34,002 nt of DNA from contig JAGLIS010000010.1 in NCBI GenBank assembly GCA_023142835.1, positions 1 through 34,002 on the forward strand, read 5' to 3'. This document shows, in pieces, positions 23,351 to 30,498 of the stretch. Position 1 is the first letter of the stretch, and each line of letters begins with the position of its first letter. The notes below the pieces were generated by a model. It had not been told where the DNA came from. It searched no databases and was given only the letters and a program-made list of their open reading frames with translations. This stretch comes from Candidatus Pacearchaeota archaeon (GTDB lineage: Archaea > Nanobdellota > Nanobdellia > Pacearchaeales > GW2011-AR1). The position numbers and the translations under genes were made by a program.

Positions 23351-23382
23351 GAGGTTATCAATAGTTTATTATTGATAATCTC
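23351..23382. terminator. Hairpin between methyltransferase and aspS
   Basis: 13-bp stem (23351-23363 with 23370-23382, one G-T pair) and a 6-nt loop in the spacer of two convergent genes; likely a shared terminator. Confidence 0.5.
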
Positions 23383-23419
23383 CTAATAAGTATAGAAAAC
23401 AATAATTTCATCCATCTAA

Positions 23420-24802
23420 CTACTTCCCTTTCTTCCCAATATCCAACTTAATATGAACATCTTTTAACTGCCTGTCCGAAAGCGGGCTAGGTGCATCAAC
23501 CATCAAATCCTTCGCCTCCTTATTCTTCGGAAACGCAATCGTCTCCCTAATAGATTCTACTCCAAGAATCACTTGAATTAATCTATCCAATCCCCACGCT
23601 ATTCCACCATGTGGCGGTGCTCCAAATTTTAGTGCGTCTAATAAGAAACCAAATTTCTCTTTCTGTTCTTTCTTCCCGATTCCAAGAACCTCGAAAACTT
23701 TCGCTTGAATATCTTCTTCATGAATTCTTATCGAGCCTCCACATATCTCAACCCCATTTAGAACTGTATCATACGCAATTGATTTCGCGGTTTTAGGGTC
23801 TTTGTTAAACGACTCCATTTCTGGATGTGTAAACGGGTGATGTATTGCAACAGTTTTATTTTCTTCTTTTGAATATTCAAATAATGGAAAATCTACAACC
23901 CAACAAAAAGCGAATTCCTTGGAGTCATTTTTATCTTTTCTTAAATCAGGTCTATCTGTTTTATATTTTTTCATAGCCTCATCATGAGTAATTTTTTGAA
24001 AGGGTGTTTTAACTTCGACGTTTAAAATTTCTTTCCAAATCTTTTTTATAATCTTCTCGGTTAGAGCCATAACATCTTCTTGACTAACAAAAGACATCTC
24101 GATATCAAGTTGTGTAAATTCGGGTTGTCTGTCCGACCGAAGATCCTCGTCCCTCATGCATCTTGCAATCTGAAAATATTTCTCAAATCCTGCCACCATC
24201 AAAAGTTGCTTAAATAACTGGGGTGATTGTGGAAGCGCGAAAAATTTCCCAGGCTGTGTTCTCGACGGAACGATATAATCCCTAGCTCCTTCTGGCGTAG
24301 ACTTCGCAAGCATCGGAGTCTCAAACTCATTAAACCCTTCCTCATATAATGCATCTCGAATTATCCTAACAACTTTACTCCTCAAAATTAAATTCTTCTG
24401 CATCTCTGGTCTTCTCAAATCTAAATACCTATATTTCAGACGGATATCCTCGCCAACTTCATCATTATCTATGTCAAACGGGAGTGCTGAACATTTATTG
24501 TATATTTCAAGTTCCTGAATTTTTACCTCGACATTTCCAGCAGGTGAATTTTTATTCTCCGTTCCCGTCGGCCTTGAACTAACATTACCTTTAATTTTAA
24601 TACATGATTCCTTCGTCAAAGATTTTGCTATTTCGAAATTTTTCTCATCCTTCGCAGTAACAATTGTTTGGACCGAACCAGTCACATCCCTTATTTCTAA
24701 AAAAATTAACTTACCGTGCTCTCTAATTGTATCAACCCATCCAGCTATTTCAACTTCATTTCCCTCGAGAGAAGAGAGCTCCTTAATCATTGTTCTTGCC
24801 AT
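23420..24802 (-). CDS. aspS: Aspartyl-tRNA synthetase, bacterial type without GAD domain
   Basis: 460-aa class II synthetase. The N-terminal OB anticodon domain (about 1-105) is followed by the catalytic core: RYLDLRR (125-131), PQSPQLFKQLLMVAGFEKYF (191-210), motif 2 RCMRDEDLRSDRQPEFTQLD (214-233) and motif 3 GIAWGLDR (400-407). These motifs are the bacterial, not the archaeal, AspRS form. Yet the GAD insertion of bacterial AspRS is missing: PDLR (285-288) is joined by about ten residues to CWVVDFPLFEY (300-310). It may charge both tRNA-Asp and tRNA-Asn, feeding GatCAB. The start could also be the ATG at 24790. Confidence 0.92.
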   Translation of the reverse strand: MARTMIKELSSLEGNEVEIAGWVDTIREHGKLIFLEIRDVTGSVQTIVTAKDEKNFEIAKSLTKESCIKIKGNVSSRPTGTENKNSPAGNVEVKIQELEIYNKCSALPFDIDNDEVGEDIRLKYRYLDLRRPEMQKNLILRSKVVRIIRDALYEEGFNEFETPMLAKSTPEGARDYIVPSRTQPGKFFALPQSPQLFKQLLMVAGFEKYFQIARCMRDEDLRSDRQPEFTQLDIEMSFVSQEDVMALTEKIIKKIWKEILNVEVKTPFQKITHDEAMKKYKTDRPDLRKDKNDSKEFAFCWVVDFPLFEYSKEENKTVAIHHPFTHPEMESFNKDPKTAKSIAYDTVLNGVEICGGSIRIHEEDIQAKVFEVLGIGKKEQKEKFGFLLDALKFGAPPHGGIAWGLDRLIQVILGVESIRETIAFPKNKEAKDLMVDAPSPLSDRQLKDVHIKLDIGKKGK

Positions 24803-24842
24803 AATCAGATATATTATCAGGCTTTTTAAAATTGTGGTTAAG

Positions 24843-24851
24843 TTTTTATAG
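24843..24851 (+). promoter_or_regulatory. TATA box of the 53-aa membrane protein gene
   Basis: TTTTTATAG centred about 25 bp before the ATG at 24872. Confidence 0.5.
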
Positions 24852-24871
24852 TATCTTTATTTTGTTGAATT

Positions 24872-25033
24872 ATGAATGAAGAAAACAAACGACTTTTGGT
24901 TGCTGGAATAGCTGGAGCATTAGGGGGTGCTTTGGGTGCAGTTTGTGGTTCAAGTAGCTTATTCGTCGTCATGTGTGTTTCCCTTGGTGGTGCGGTTTTG
25001 ATTGCTTGGGGAATTAATGGGATGTTTAATTAA
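24872..25033 (+). CDS. Small glycine-rich membrane protein (53 aa)
   Basis: 53 codons from ATG to TAA. A short charged start (MNEENKR) is followed by two hydrophobic glycine/alanine-rich helices (about 8-26 and 29-50) joined at CGSSS. GALGGALGA and SLGGAVLIA suggest tight helix packing. No family recognised. Divergent from aspS with a properly spaced TATA box, which is the main reason to believe in it. Confidence 0.6.
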   Translation: MNEENKRLLVAGIAGALGGALGAVCGSSSLFVVMCVSLGGAVLIAWGINGMFN

Positions 25034-25137
25034 AGTTCTGTAAACATCCTAAAATGATATCTTTTGAGAAATAAATTTCGCAGTACTGCATGTTAAACTC
25101 AATAAAAAATCAGCTAAAAATTGAAGGGGGCAAAAAT

Positions 25138-25704
25138 TTATTTGGTTATTTTCACAATACCTAGAAGTGCATCTTTTTTGTTTTTTGGATTCTTAAATTT
25201 ATATAAAAAATTTATCAATTTTCTTCTAACAGGTGGTGCTTTTGGATTTACCTTTCTTGCTTTTTTCAACTTTGTTGAATCATAAATTAGTAATAAATCA
25301 ATTCGAACTGGATAACCTCTATCCAAAGGTGTGTGCTCGTAAAAATGCCAAACTGTATCACCAAATTCTGTGGGGTATTTGTTATCTTTTGGAATGACTA
25401 ACGTTCCATTCTTAATTGTGATTGTTCCTGCTTGAATATCATAATCATACCCACTGAATTCATCATGACACACACCTTTTCTTTTCAGATCATATTTGTC
25501 TGTCCCAGTTCTCAAAACAATATTTGCTAATTTATTCAATGATAATCCCTTATGATCATCTGATCCAATAGCACGAAAAATATATTTACCATCCGAAAAA
25601 CTTTTTTCCAATACTGCATCTACCTTTTTTCCCAATTTTAAATAATTAGGTTTCTTCTTCACATTATATTCAGGAAGATACACTTCTATTACTTTAACTA
25701 CCAT
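25138..25704 (-). CDS. Uncharacterised protein (about 188 aa)
   Basis: No family recognised. It is mostly beta-strand in look, lysine-rich at the C-terminus (about 150-188, KKARKVNPKAPPVRRK), without signal or membrane segments. The stretch IGSDDHKGLSLNKLANIVLRTG and the central DYDIQAGTITIKNGTLVIP are the most structured parts. The start is uncertain: ATG at 25704 fits a TATA-like TTTAATAA near 25732; an in-frame GTG at 25716 would add four residues. Stands alone on the minus strand. Confidence 0.7.
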   Translation of the reverse strand: MVVKVIEVYLPEYNVKKKPNYLKLGKKVDAVLEKSFSDGKYIFRAIGSDDHKGLSLNKLANIVLRTGTDKYDLKRKGVCHDEFSGYDYDIQAGTITIKNGTLVIPKDNKYPTEFGDTVWHFYEHTPLDRGYPVRIDLLLIYDSTKLKKARKVNPKAPPVRRKLINFLYKFKNPKNKKDALLGIVKITK

Positions 25705-25858
25705 ATTATACTTCACAATTATATACCTTTATTAAATTTTTGCCCCTTGATTCTTTTTATTAATGGTGCTTCGCACTTGATACGCTGACTTTTTACTTTG
25801 GATTTTTCCCTTCGGGAACGTTGCACTAAAATCCAATCCCTTGCGGGAGAATTTAACA

Positions 25859-25932
25859 GCGATTAAGAGATTCCGAAGTCTTGCAGACTTCTCCATCCAA
25901 ATTTTCACCTACGGCGAAAACTTCTCTTAATC
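25859..25932. repeat. Second inverted-repeat element with GCGATTAAGAG end
   Basis: The arms GATTAAGAGA (25861-25870) and TCTCTTAATC (25923-25932) are complementary, and the outer GCGATTAAGAG equals the end of the hairpin at 22496-22538. Inside are smaller hairpins (AGTCT/AGACT and TTTTC/GAAAA). Upstream, 25765-25850, are more short hairpins with TTC(G)-type loops such as GTGCTTCGCAC and CCCTTCGGG. Confidence 0.6.
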
Positions 25933-25948
25933 CTGATGTCATCCATAA

Positions 25949-27373
25949 TTAAATAACTTCCTTCAAAACATCCGCAACCTCTTTCCCAGAAACTTTTCCC
26001 CTAAATTTTCCCATAACCAATCCCATGTACGCCCCCTGCGACAACCCTGGATTCTCTTTAACAAATTTCTCAACTTCTTCTTTCAAATTAATATCTGATT
26101 TTTCTATTGCCTTATCAAGAGTTTCCCCCTGAACAATTTTTTGCATAACCGTCCTAACATCATTCTTCGAAATCTTTTTCCCAACCTCTTCTAAAATCGC
26201 CTCTAACAAATGAACATTTAAAATTTCACTAACTTCAGCCAAAGATTTCTTTTCTTTTTTTGCAATCTCCATCTGGAAAAGCGTTAAAGATTTTGCTATC
26301 AATTCAGGACTCTCGATAACATGATTAAGTGTTTTAAAATCCTCGACCTTATTCTGTTTCAAAATCAACTTTACTAACTCTTCATTTAACCCAAACTCAT
26401 CTAAATAAGACCTATGCTCGGATGCAAGTTTTGGAAGATTATTTTTAGCTTCGTTAATTAACTCTCGTGAAATTTTCAAAAGTGGGACATCAGTTTCAGG
26501 ATACATTCTTGCAGCTCCTGGCATTGGTCGTTGAAATACTGAAGTCCCATCGGGAAGTGCTCCACGAACTTCGTTTTTACATTCATTATTTTTAAGGCAT
26601 TCTTTCTGTCGAGAAATTTCTATATCAATCGTCTTAATCATCATCTTAGGATCTTGGAATCCTTTAATTTCAACTCGCTTACTTCCCTTAATCGAAACAT
26701 TGACATCTTGACGAATCGTTCCAATTCCTCTCTTTACATTACATGCCCTCAATATCTCCCCAATTTTCATGGCGACTTCCTTACATTGCTTAGGAGAATA
26801 AATTTCTGGTTTTGTAGTAATTTCAACAAGCGGGATACCCAACCTATCTAACTTAAATGTCTTCGTTTTCTCATCCTCCGAAACTTTCCTCGCTGAATCT
26901 TCTTCTAAGGCAATAGTTTCAATCCCAACCTTTCCCTCAGGAGTTTCGACATAACCATCATGAGCAATCAACACAGTTCTTTGAAATCCAGAAGTGTTCG
27001 TTCCATCGACGACAGTTTTTCTCATTACTTGAGTTACTGGAAATGTATTACAATGAAACAATTCTGCAATTTGTAAAACTATCTTTAACGCATCAACATT
27101 AATTTCTCCCGGAGGAGATTCATCAAGTTCGACTAGACAGTTAGTATCATAAACATGGTAAATAAAAGTTTTATTTTTCATTTTTTCATGGGCAGCAGCG
27201 ACGTCAATTTCTCCAGTCTCACCTACCACAGGATTCAATATTCTCTCAACAGTATAGTCTGGCTCGTCATTTCTTAACAAAGAAGGACAATCACAAAATA
27301 GTTTATTCGTATTAAGTTGCTGATGAATTTCCAATCCAATCTTAAGTCCATCCTTTTTATAATCATGTTCCAT
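25949..27373 (-). CDS. gatE: Glu-tRNA(Gln) amidotransferase subunit E, short form
   Basis: 474 aa. GatE-specific features are GLEIHQQLNTNKLFCDCPS (13-31, with the Cys pair) and the GatE-like LDESPPGEINVDAL. MPGAARMYPETDVP (284-297) and a C-terminal YqeY-like helical tail follow. It is the kinase/transamidase subunit that, with GatD, converts Glu-tRNA(Gln) to Gln-tRNA(Gln). Known GatEs are about 620 aa with an AspRS-like insertion before the E-x-RGALPDGT segment; here DIEISRQ (about 250-256) is followed after a dozen residues by EVRGALPDGT (268-277), so that insertion is absent. A TTTAAA box at 27395-27400 is about 25 bp from the ATG. Confidence 0.92.
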   Translation of the reverse strand: MEHDYKKDGLKIGLEIHQQLNTNKLFCDCPSLLRNDEPDYTVERILNPVVGETGEIDVAAAHEKMKNKTFIYHVYDTNCLVELDESPPGEINVDALKIVLQIAELFHCNTFPVTQVMRKTVVDGTNTSGFQRTVLIAHDGYVETPEGKVGIETIALEEDSARKVSEDEKTKTFKLDRLGIPLVEITTKPEIYSPKQCKEVAMKIGEILRACNVKRGIGTIRQDVNVSIKGSKRVEIKGFQDPKMMIKTIDIEISRQKECLKNNECKNEVRGALPDGTSVFQRPMPGAARMYPETDVPLLKISRELINEAKNNLPKLASEHRSYLDEFGLNEELVKLILKQNKVEDFKTLNHVIESPELIAKSLTLFQMEIAKKEKKSLAEVSEILNVHLLEAILEEVGKKISKNDVRTVMQKIVQGETLDKAIEKSDINLKEEVEKFVKENPGLSQGAYMGLVMGKFRGKVSGKEVADVLKEVI

Positions 27374-27394
27374 ATTTTTACTTAAGACAATAGC

Positions 27395-27400
27395 TTTAAA
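27395..27400. promoter_or_regulatory. TATA-like element between gatE and the membrane gene
   Basis: The self-complementary TTTAAA is centred about 25 bp from the gatE ATG (minus) and 38 bp from the ATG at 27435 (plus). The plus transcript would then have a leader of roughly 12 nt that just covers the Shine-Dalgarno sequence. Confidence 0.45.
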
Positions 27401-27423
27401 TAATCTTTCTTCCTGATTTTTGT

Positions 27424-27431
27424 AAGGAGGT
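27424..27431 (+). promoter_or_regulatory. Full Shine-Dalgarno sequence
   Basis: AAGGAGGT ends 3 nt before the ATG at 27435. Unusual in this window, where most starts are leaderless. Confidence 0.75.
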
Positions 27432-27434
27432 TAT

Positions 27435-27881
27435 ATGGTAAAAAAGAAGTCTATTAAGGATACGGGGTTAGTTCGAGATATTCCAGAGGGAATAAAGATT
27501 TTAGCAGTATTCTGTTTTATTGGAGCTCTTTTCTCTTTTATCGCAGGAGGGTTTTTATTCAGCTTCTCTGATAGTGTTTCTCAGAACGCAGATATTTTTA
27601 TTCAGCAAGGAATCGATATTCCAAGCTCAATGGAATTAATCTTTCTAGGTATTGCTTTGTTAGGTCTTGCAATTTTGCAGTACATCGTTGCTAGGGATAT
27701 CCTTAAATTAAAGAGTTGGGCACGAAATGTAGTCGTTGTTTTCTCAGTTTTTGGAATTATTACAGCTATAGCGAATTTAACAGAAAAATTCTTTGCTAGC
27801 GGAATATTCTCATTGCTCGTTAATCTGTTAATTATTTGGTATTTAACAATCAGAAAAGATACGAGAAAAGTATTCAAATAA
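27435..27881 (+). CDS. Four-helix integral membrane protein
   Basis: 148 aa with four predicted membrane helices: about 21-43, 66-86, 96-114 and 121-139. It has a basic N-terminus (MVKKKSIKDTG) and C-terminus (IRKDTRKVFK), so both ends are likely cytosolic. No motif or family recognised with confidence; it resembles generic archaeal small membrane proteins. It is on its own strand between gatE and gatD, separating the two subunit genes. It has the best Shine-Dalgarno sequence in the window. Confidence 0.8.
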   Translation: MVKKKSIKDTGLVRDIPEGIKILAVFCFIGALFSFIAGGFLFSFSDSVSQNADIFIQQGIDIPSSMELIFLGIALLGLAILQYIVARDILKLKSWARNVVVVFSVFGIITAIANLTEKFFASGIFSLLVNLLIIWYLTIRKDTRKVFK

Positions 27882-27894
27882 TTTTTATTTTTAT

Positions 27895-29136
27895 CTAGCT
27901 GTTGGAGGCTTTCTCCGACATTTTTTCTTTTGAATTCCAGTTTTTATGTCCGAGAACCCAACCAAGTTTTATTAATGCAGTTTCAGATAGCATGTCTTCA
28001 AGAAAAATAATTCCCGTTTTTTTTAATTCTCTTCCAGAAGAATATACATTAGGATTTAATCTACCATAAATAGTTTGAGCTGTAGCACATACGGTTATTC
28101 CTTTTTGTATCGCTTTTTTTATTTTTGGAATCCAGTTTGTCGAGGAGAATTTTCCAGGAACTTGACCTAGTCCAGTAGTTTCGATGATCAATCCATTATA
28201 GCCTTGTTGTTCATAATATTCAATTATCGACGGGTCTTGCCCAGGATGAATCTTTATTAGTGTAACTTTGTCCTGAAATTTAGTATCGAGTTTTGGCTTG
28301 TTATTCGAACGCGCATTAAATGTTTTTAAAATTTTTAATTCTTGTGAAGTGATTTCTGCGATTGGAGTATCATTAACTATCTTGAAAGCATCTCTTCGTG
28401 AGGTATGCAACTTCCTAACTTTAGTTGCAGGCATTGCTACACAGATTTTATCGTCGGAATTTTTATGTCCAACTAAAGCTATTTCAGCTATATCTGATAT
28501 TGCATATCTTGCTGAGCAGATTAGATTAAGTGCGGCATCTGTTGAAGCCCGATCTATGGAACGCTGAGAGTAAGTTAGAGCGATTGGTTTATTCAAATTT
28601 TGAATAAAAAATGATAGGGCGGCTGCGGTATAATGTAATGTATCAGTCCCGTGAGTTATAATTATTCCGTCGACAGATTTATCATTAAGATAAGGTTCGC
28701 ATGTTTCGGCTAGTTTTTTCCAATCTGAAGGAGACATATCCTCGGAGAACTTCATAAAAGGGGTATCGATTTTTGTAACATTACATACATTCTTTATTTC
28801 AGGAGCGATGTTTAAAATATCTTCAGCGTCGGTAGGAATTACTCCTCCGGATTTATAGTCGAGTCTTGATGAAATTGTCCCCCCAGTAATTATAACCACA
28901 ACATTTCTTAACTTAGGATTTTTTTCCAGGACAACTTCTTTTTTATCTTTTGGTTTAGCTTTCTCTAAAACTTTAGCATTAAGGATTTCTCCCTCCCGAA
29001 TCCCGATATTATAACCTGATTCTAGTTTCAGCAGAATAACTTCCGAATCGTGCGACTCAAGAGCGTAGCCTTTCCACAACTTGCTTTTCGTTTGCAATGC
29101 TACTTTATCTCCTGGAGAAAATGTTTTTGTTTTCAT
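27895..29136 (-). CDS. gatD: Glu-tRNA(Gln) amidotransferase subunit D
   Basis: 413 aa. The N-terminal small domain (about 1-60; GDKVALQTKSKLWKGYALE) is particular to GatD, and the asparaginase-type amidase follows with VVIITGGTISS (T87) and THGTDTLHYTAAALSFF (161-177). The YSQRSIDRASTDAALNL and KVRKLHTSRRDAF segments are also typical. It hydrolyses glutamine and feeds ammonia to GatE. The start overlaps the upstream 78-aa gene by 32 nt. The stop is TAG. Confidence 0.94.
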   Translation of the reverse strand: MKTKTFSPGDKVALQTKSKLWKGYALESHDSEVILLKLESGYNIGIREGEILNAKVLEKAKPKDKKEVVLEKNPKLRNVVVIITGGTISSRLDYKSGGVIPTDAEDILNIAPEIKNVCNVTKIDTPFMKFSEDMSPSDWKKLAETCEPYLNDKSVDGIIITHGTDTLHYTAAALSFFIQNLNKPIALTYSQRSIDRASTDAALNLICSARYAISDIAEIALVGHKNSDDKICVAMPATKVRKLHTSRRDAFKIVNDTPIAEITSQELKILKTFNARSNNKPKLDTKFQDKVTLIKIHPGQDPSIIEYYEQQGYNGLIIETTGLGQVPGKFSSTNWIPKIKKAIQKGITVCATAQTIYGRLNPNVYSSGRELKKTGIIFLEDMLSETALIKLGWVLGHKNWNSKEKMSEKASNS

Positions 29137-29341
29137 GTTGTATTATTTTGTCCTTCCAATCTTTTAGTGTTAATCTGCGCATATCCTTGTCATGGAGCAG
29201 TTCCCCAGAAATTAATTTTAACAACAAATAAGGAGCTCCACATTGTTCGCATCTCGTTGAGCCTCCAAAGTTGCAACTGCCTTTTTCTTCCCAGAGGTTT
29301 AAACAGAATTTCAGTTCTTCAAGTAGGGTCTCTTTATTCAT
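29105..29341 (-). CDS. Small cysteine-containing protein upstream of gatD
   Basis: 78 aa, no family recognised. It has four cysteines (C13, C23, and the pair C31/C34 in RCEQCGAPY), which could bind zinc, and an otherwise charged helical sequence. It overlaps the gatD start by 32 nt in another frame. A TATA-like TTTTTATATC near 29361-29370 is 25-26 bp before its ATG, so it may head the gatD transcript. Support is promoter spacing and the cysteine pattern only. Confidence 0.55.
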   Translation of the reverse strand: MNKETLLEELKFCLNLWEEKGSCNFGGSTRCEQCGAPYLLLKLISGELLHDKDMRRLTLKDWKDKIIQHENKNIFSRR

Positions 29342-29354
29342 AATTTAATCAACA

Positions 29355-29378
29355 TTGAAAGATATAAAAATGTTTGGA
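29355..29378. repeat. 24-bp direct repeat, copy 1
   Basis: Identical to 30080-30103 over 24 bp (core GATATAAAAATGTTTGGA). On the minus strand it contains the TATA box of the 78-aa gene. The two copies enclose the HAD hydrolase gene. Confidence 0.8.
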
Positions 29379-29466
29379 ATCAAATTCCTATTAATCTCTC
29401 ATAGCCTGAAACAATTTGGATTTCAACTACAAAATATTTTTAAAGAAATAGATACTATTCTATAAC

Positions 29467-30057
29467 ATGATAAAAGCTATTGTTTTTGATTTTGATGGAG
29501 TCCTCTTGGACACATATGAGAATCATTATCAGACTTATGCAAAAAAATATCAAGATCTTGATAGGGAGACTCATAAACGATTATTTGAAGGAAATATTCA
29601 TGAAATGAGATCTAAACTTGTAGTTAAAGATGAAGCCCTTGATTATCCCAGCATATTAAGAAAGCATCTCCTTGGGCAAGGGATTGAGGACAATATCCCA
29701 TTAACATTAAATAAACTCCAAAAGAAGTTTCCCTTATTTATTATTACATCACATAGAGAATCGATTTTAAAAAAATTTTTTGAAAAACAAAACTTGTCTG
29801 ATTTATTTGATGATATACTTGGATTTGAAACACACAAAAAGAAGGAAGTCAAATTTCAATATCTCTTTGAAAAATATAACCTCAACAAAGATAATATTTT
29901 GTTTGTTACAGATACGTTAGGAGATATATTGGCAGCAAATAAACTTGGAATAAAAACAATAGCTGTAGATTTCGGGTTTCATGAAAGATGGAGACTTGAA
30001 AAAGGAAAGCCTTTAAAAATTATTTCTCAGTTCGAAGAAATTTTATCCTTAGTATAA
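29467..30057 (+). CDS. HAD-superfamily hydrolase
   Basis: 196 aa. HAD motif I is FDFDGVLLDT (nucleophile D8, acid D10), motif II is FIITSHRES, motif III a lysine in the HKKKEVKF region, and motif IV VTDTLGDILAA. The small helical cap (about 15-75) is subclass I. These are phosphoglycolate- or sugar-phosphate-type phosphatases; substrate unknown. TTTTTAAA at 29437-29444 is 26 bp upstream of the ATG. The gene lies between two identical 24-bp repeats, which may mean it was inserted as a unit. Confidence 0.85.
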   Translation: MIKAIVFDFDGVLLDTYENHYQTYAKKYQDLDRETHKRLFEGNIHEMRSKLVVKDEALDYPSILRKHLLGQGIEDNIPLTLNKLQKKFPLFIITSHRESILKKFFEKQNLSDLFDDILGFETHKKKEVKFQYLFEKYNLNKDNILFVTDTLGDILAANKLGIKTIAVDFGFHERWRLEKGKPLKIISQFEEILSLV

Positions 30058-30079
30058 TATAATTTAGTTCTAACCCTTT

Positions 30080-30103
30080 TTGAAAGATATAAAAATGTTT
30101 GGA
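30080..30103. repeat. 24-bp direct repeat, copy 2
   Basis: Identical to 29355-29378. Its minus-strand TATA element has no start codon at the right distance, so as a promoter this copy would be an orphan. Confidence 0.8.
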
Positions 30104-30125
30104 GTTGGCAAACATTTAAATACTA

Positions 30126-30157
30126 ATGGTTACCATAAATATACTATTAGTAACCAT
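30126..30157. promoter_or_regulatory. Inverted repeat over the start of the RHH gene
   Basis: The arms ATGGTTAC (30126-30133) and GTAACCAT (30150-30157) are perfectly complementary around 16 bp of A/T-rich sequence that includes a TATA-like ATAAATAT. The second arm covers the start codon. A dyad there is what an autorepressing ribbon-helix-helix protein would bind; binding is inferred. Confidence 0.55.
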
Positions 30158-30332
30158 GGTAAATAAAAAAAGAAAAGATACAGCAATTAAGGTAAGTAGA
30201 TGGTTAGACGATGCCGTCAAGGGTTATATTTCTAATAGGAAAATTAGTGTGGAGTTTCCGTCGAAGCGAAATTTTGTCGACAAAGCTGTAATGCAATTCC
30301 TGGAGGAAAAAGGGGTAAAATTAAATGAATAA
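30156..30332 (+). CDS. Small ribbon-helix-helix-like DNA-binding protein
   Basis: 58 aa from the ATG at 30156. The strand DTAIKVSRWLDDAVKGYI, a helix, and FPSKRNFVDKAVMQFLEEKG give the ribbon-helix-helix layout of small archaeal regulators and antitoxins. An in-frame ATG at 30126 would add ten hydrophobic residues and lies in the first half of the upstream dyad, so the second ATG is preferred. Its end overlaps the next 43-aa gene by 8 nt, as in toxin-antitoxin-style pairs, but the partner is not a known toxin. Confidence 0.68.
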   Translation: MVNKKRKDTAIKVSRWLDDAVKGYISNRKISVEFPSKRNFVDKAVMQFLEEKGVKLNE

Positions 30333-30456
30333 TAAATTTAAGGAAAAGTTAGAACTAGCTAGAGAAATGTTCAACACTCTAGAAAGCAAAGGAATTGGAC
30401 AAGCCTCAGAAATTGCGAAACGAACCTTTTATATCCAAGATAGATTATCAAATTGA
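30325..30456 (+). CDS. 43-aa protein overlapping the RHH gene
   Basis: 43 codons from ATG (in ATGAATAA, which overlaps the upstream stop) to TGA. The sequence is a charged amphipathic helix (FKEKLELAREMFNTLESKG) followed by QASEIAKRTFYIQDRL. No family recognised. Translational coupling to the regulator is the main support. It could be a small partner protein or the stub of a longer gene. Confidence 0.45.
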   Translation: MNNKFKEKLELAREMFNTLESKGIGQASEIAKRTFYIQDRLSN

Positions 30457-30470
30457 ATGCTTAGCAAAGC

Positions 30471-30477
30471 ATAAAAA
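30471..30477 (+). promoter_or_regulatory. TATA box of gatB
   Basis: ATAAAAA centred about 25 bp before the ATG at 30499. Confidence 0.55.
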
Positions 30478-30498
30478 GGTTAGAGGTTTTAATCAGTT

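Noticed and set aside
22496..25932. A CRISPR array or transposon ends formed by the GCGATTAAGAG repeats
   Set aside because: Only two differing copies, no regular spacers, no cas or transposase genes between them, and no target duplication.
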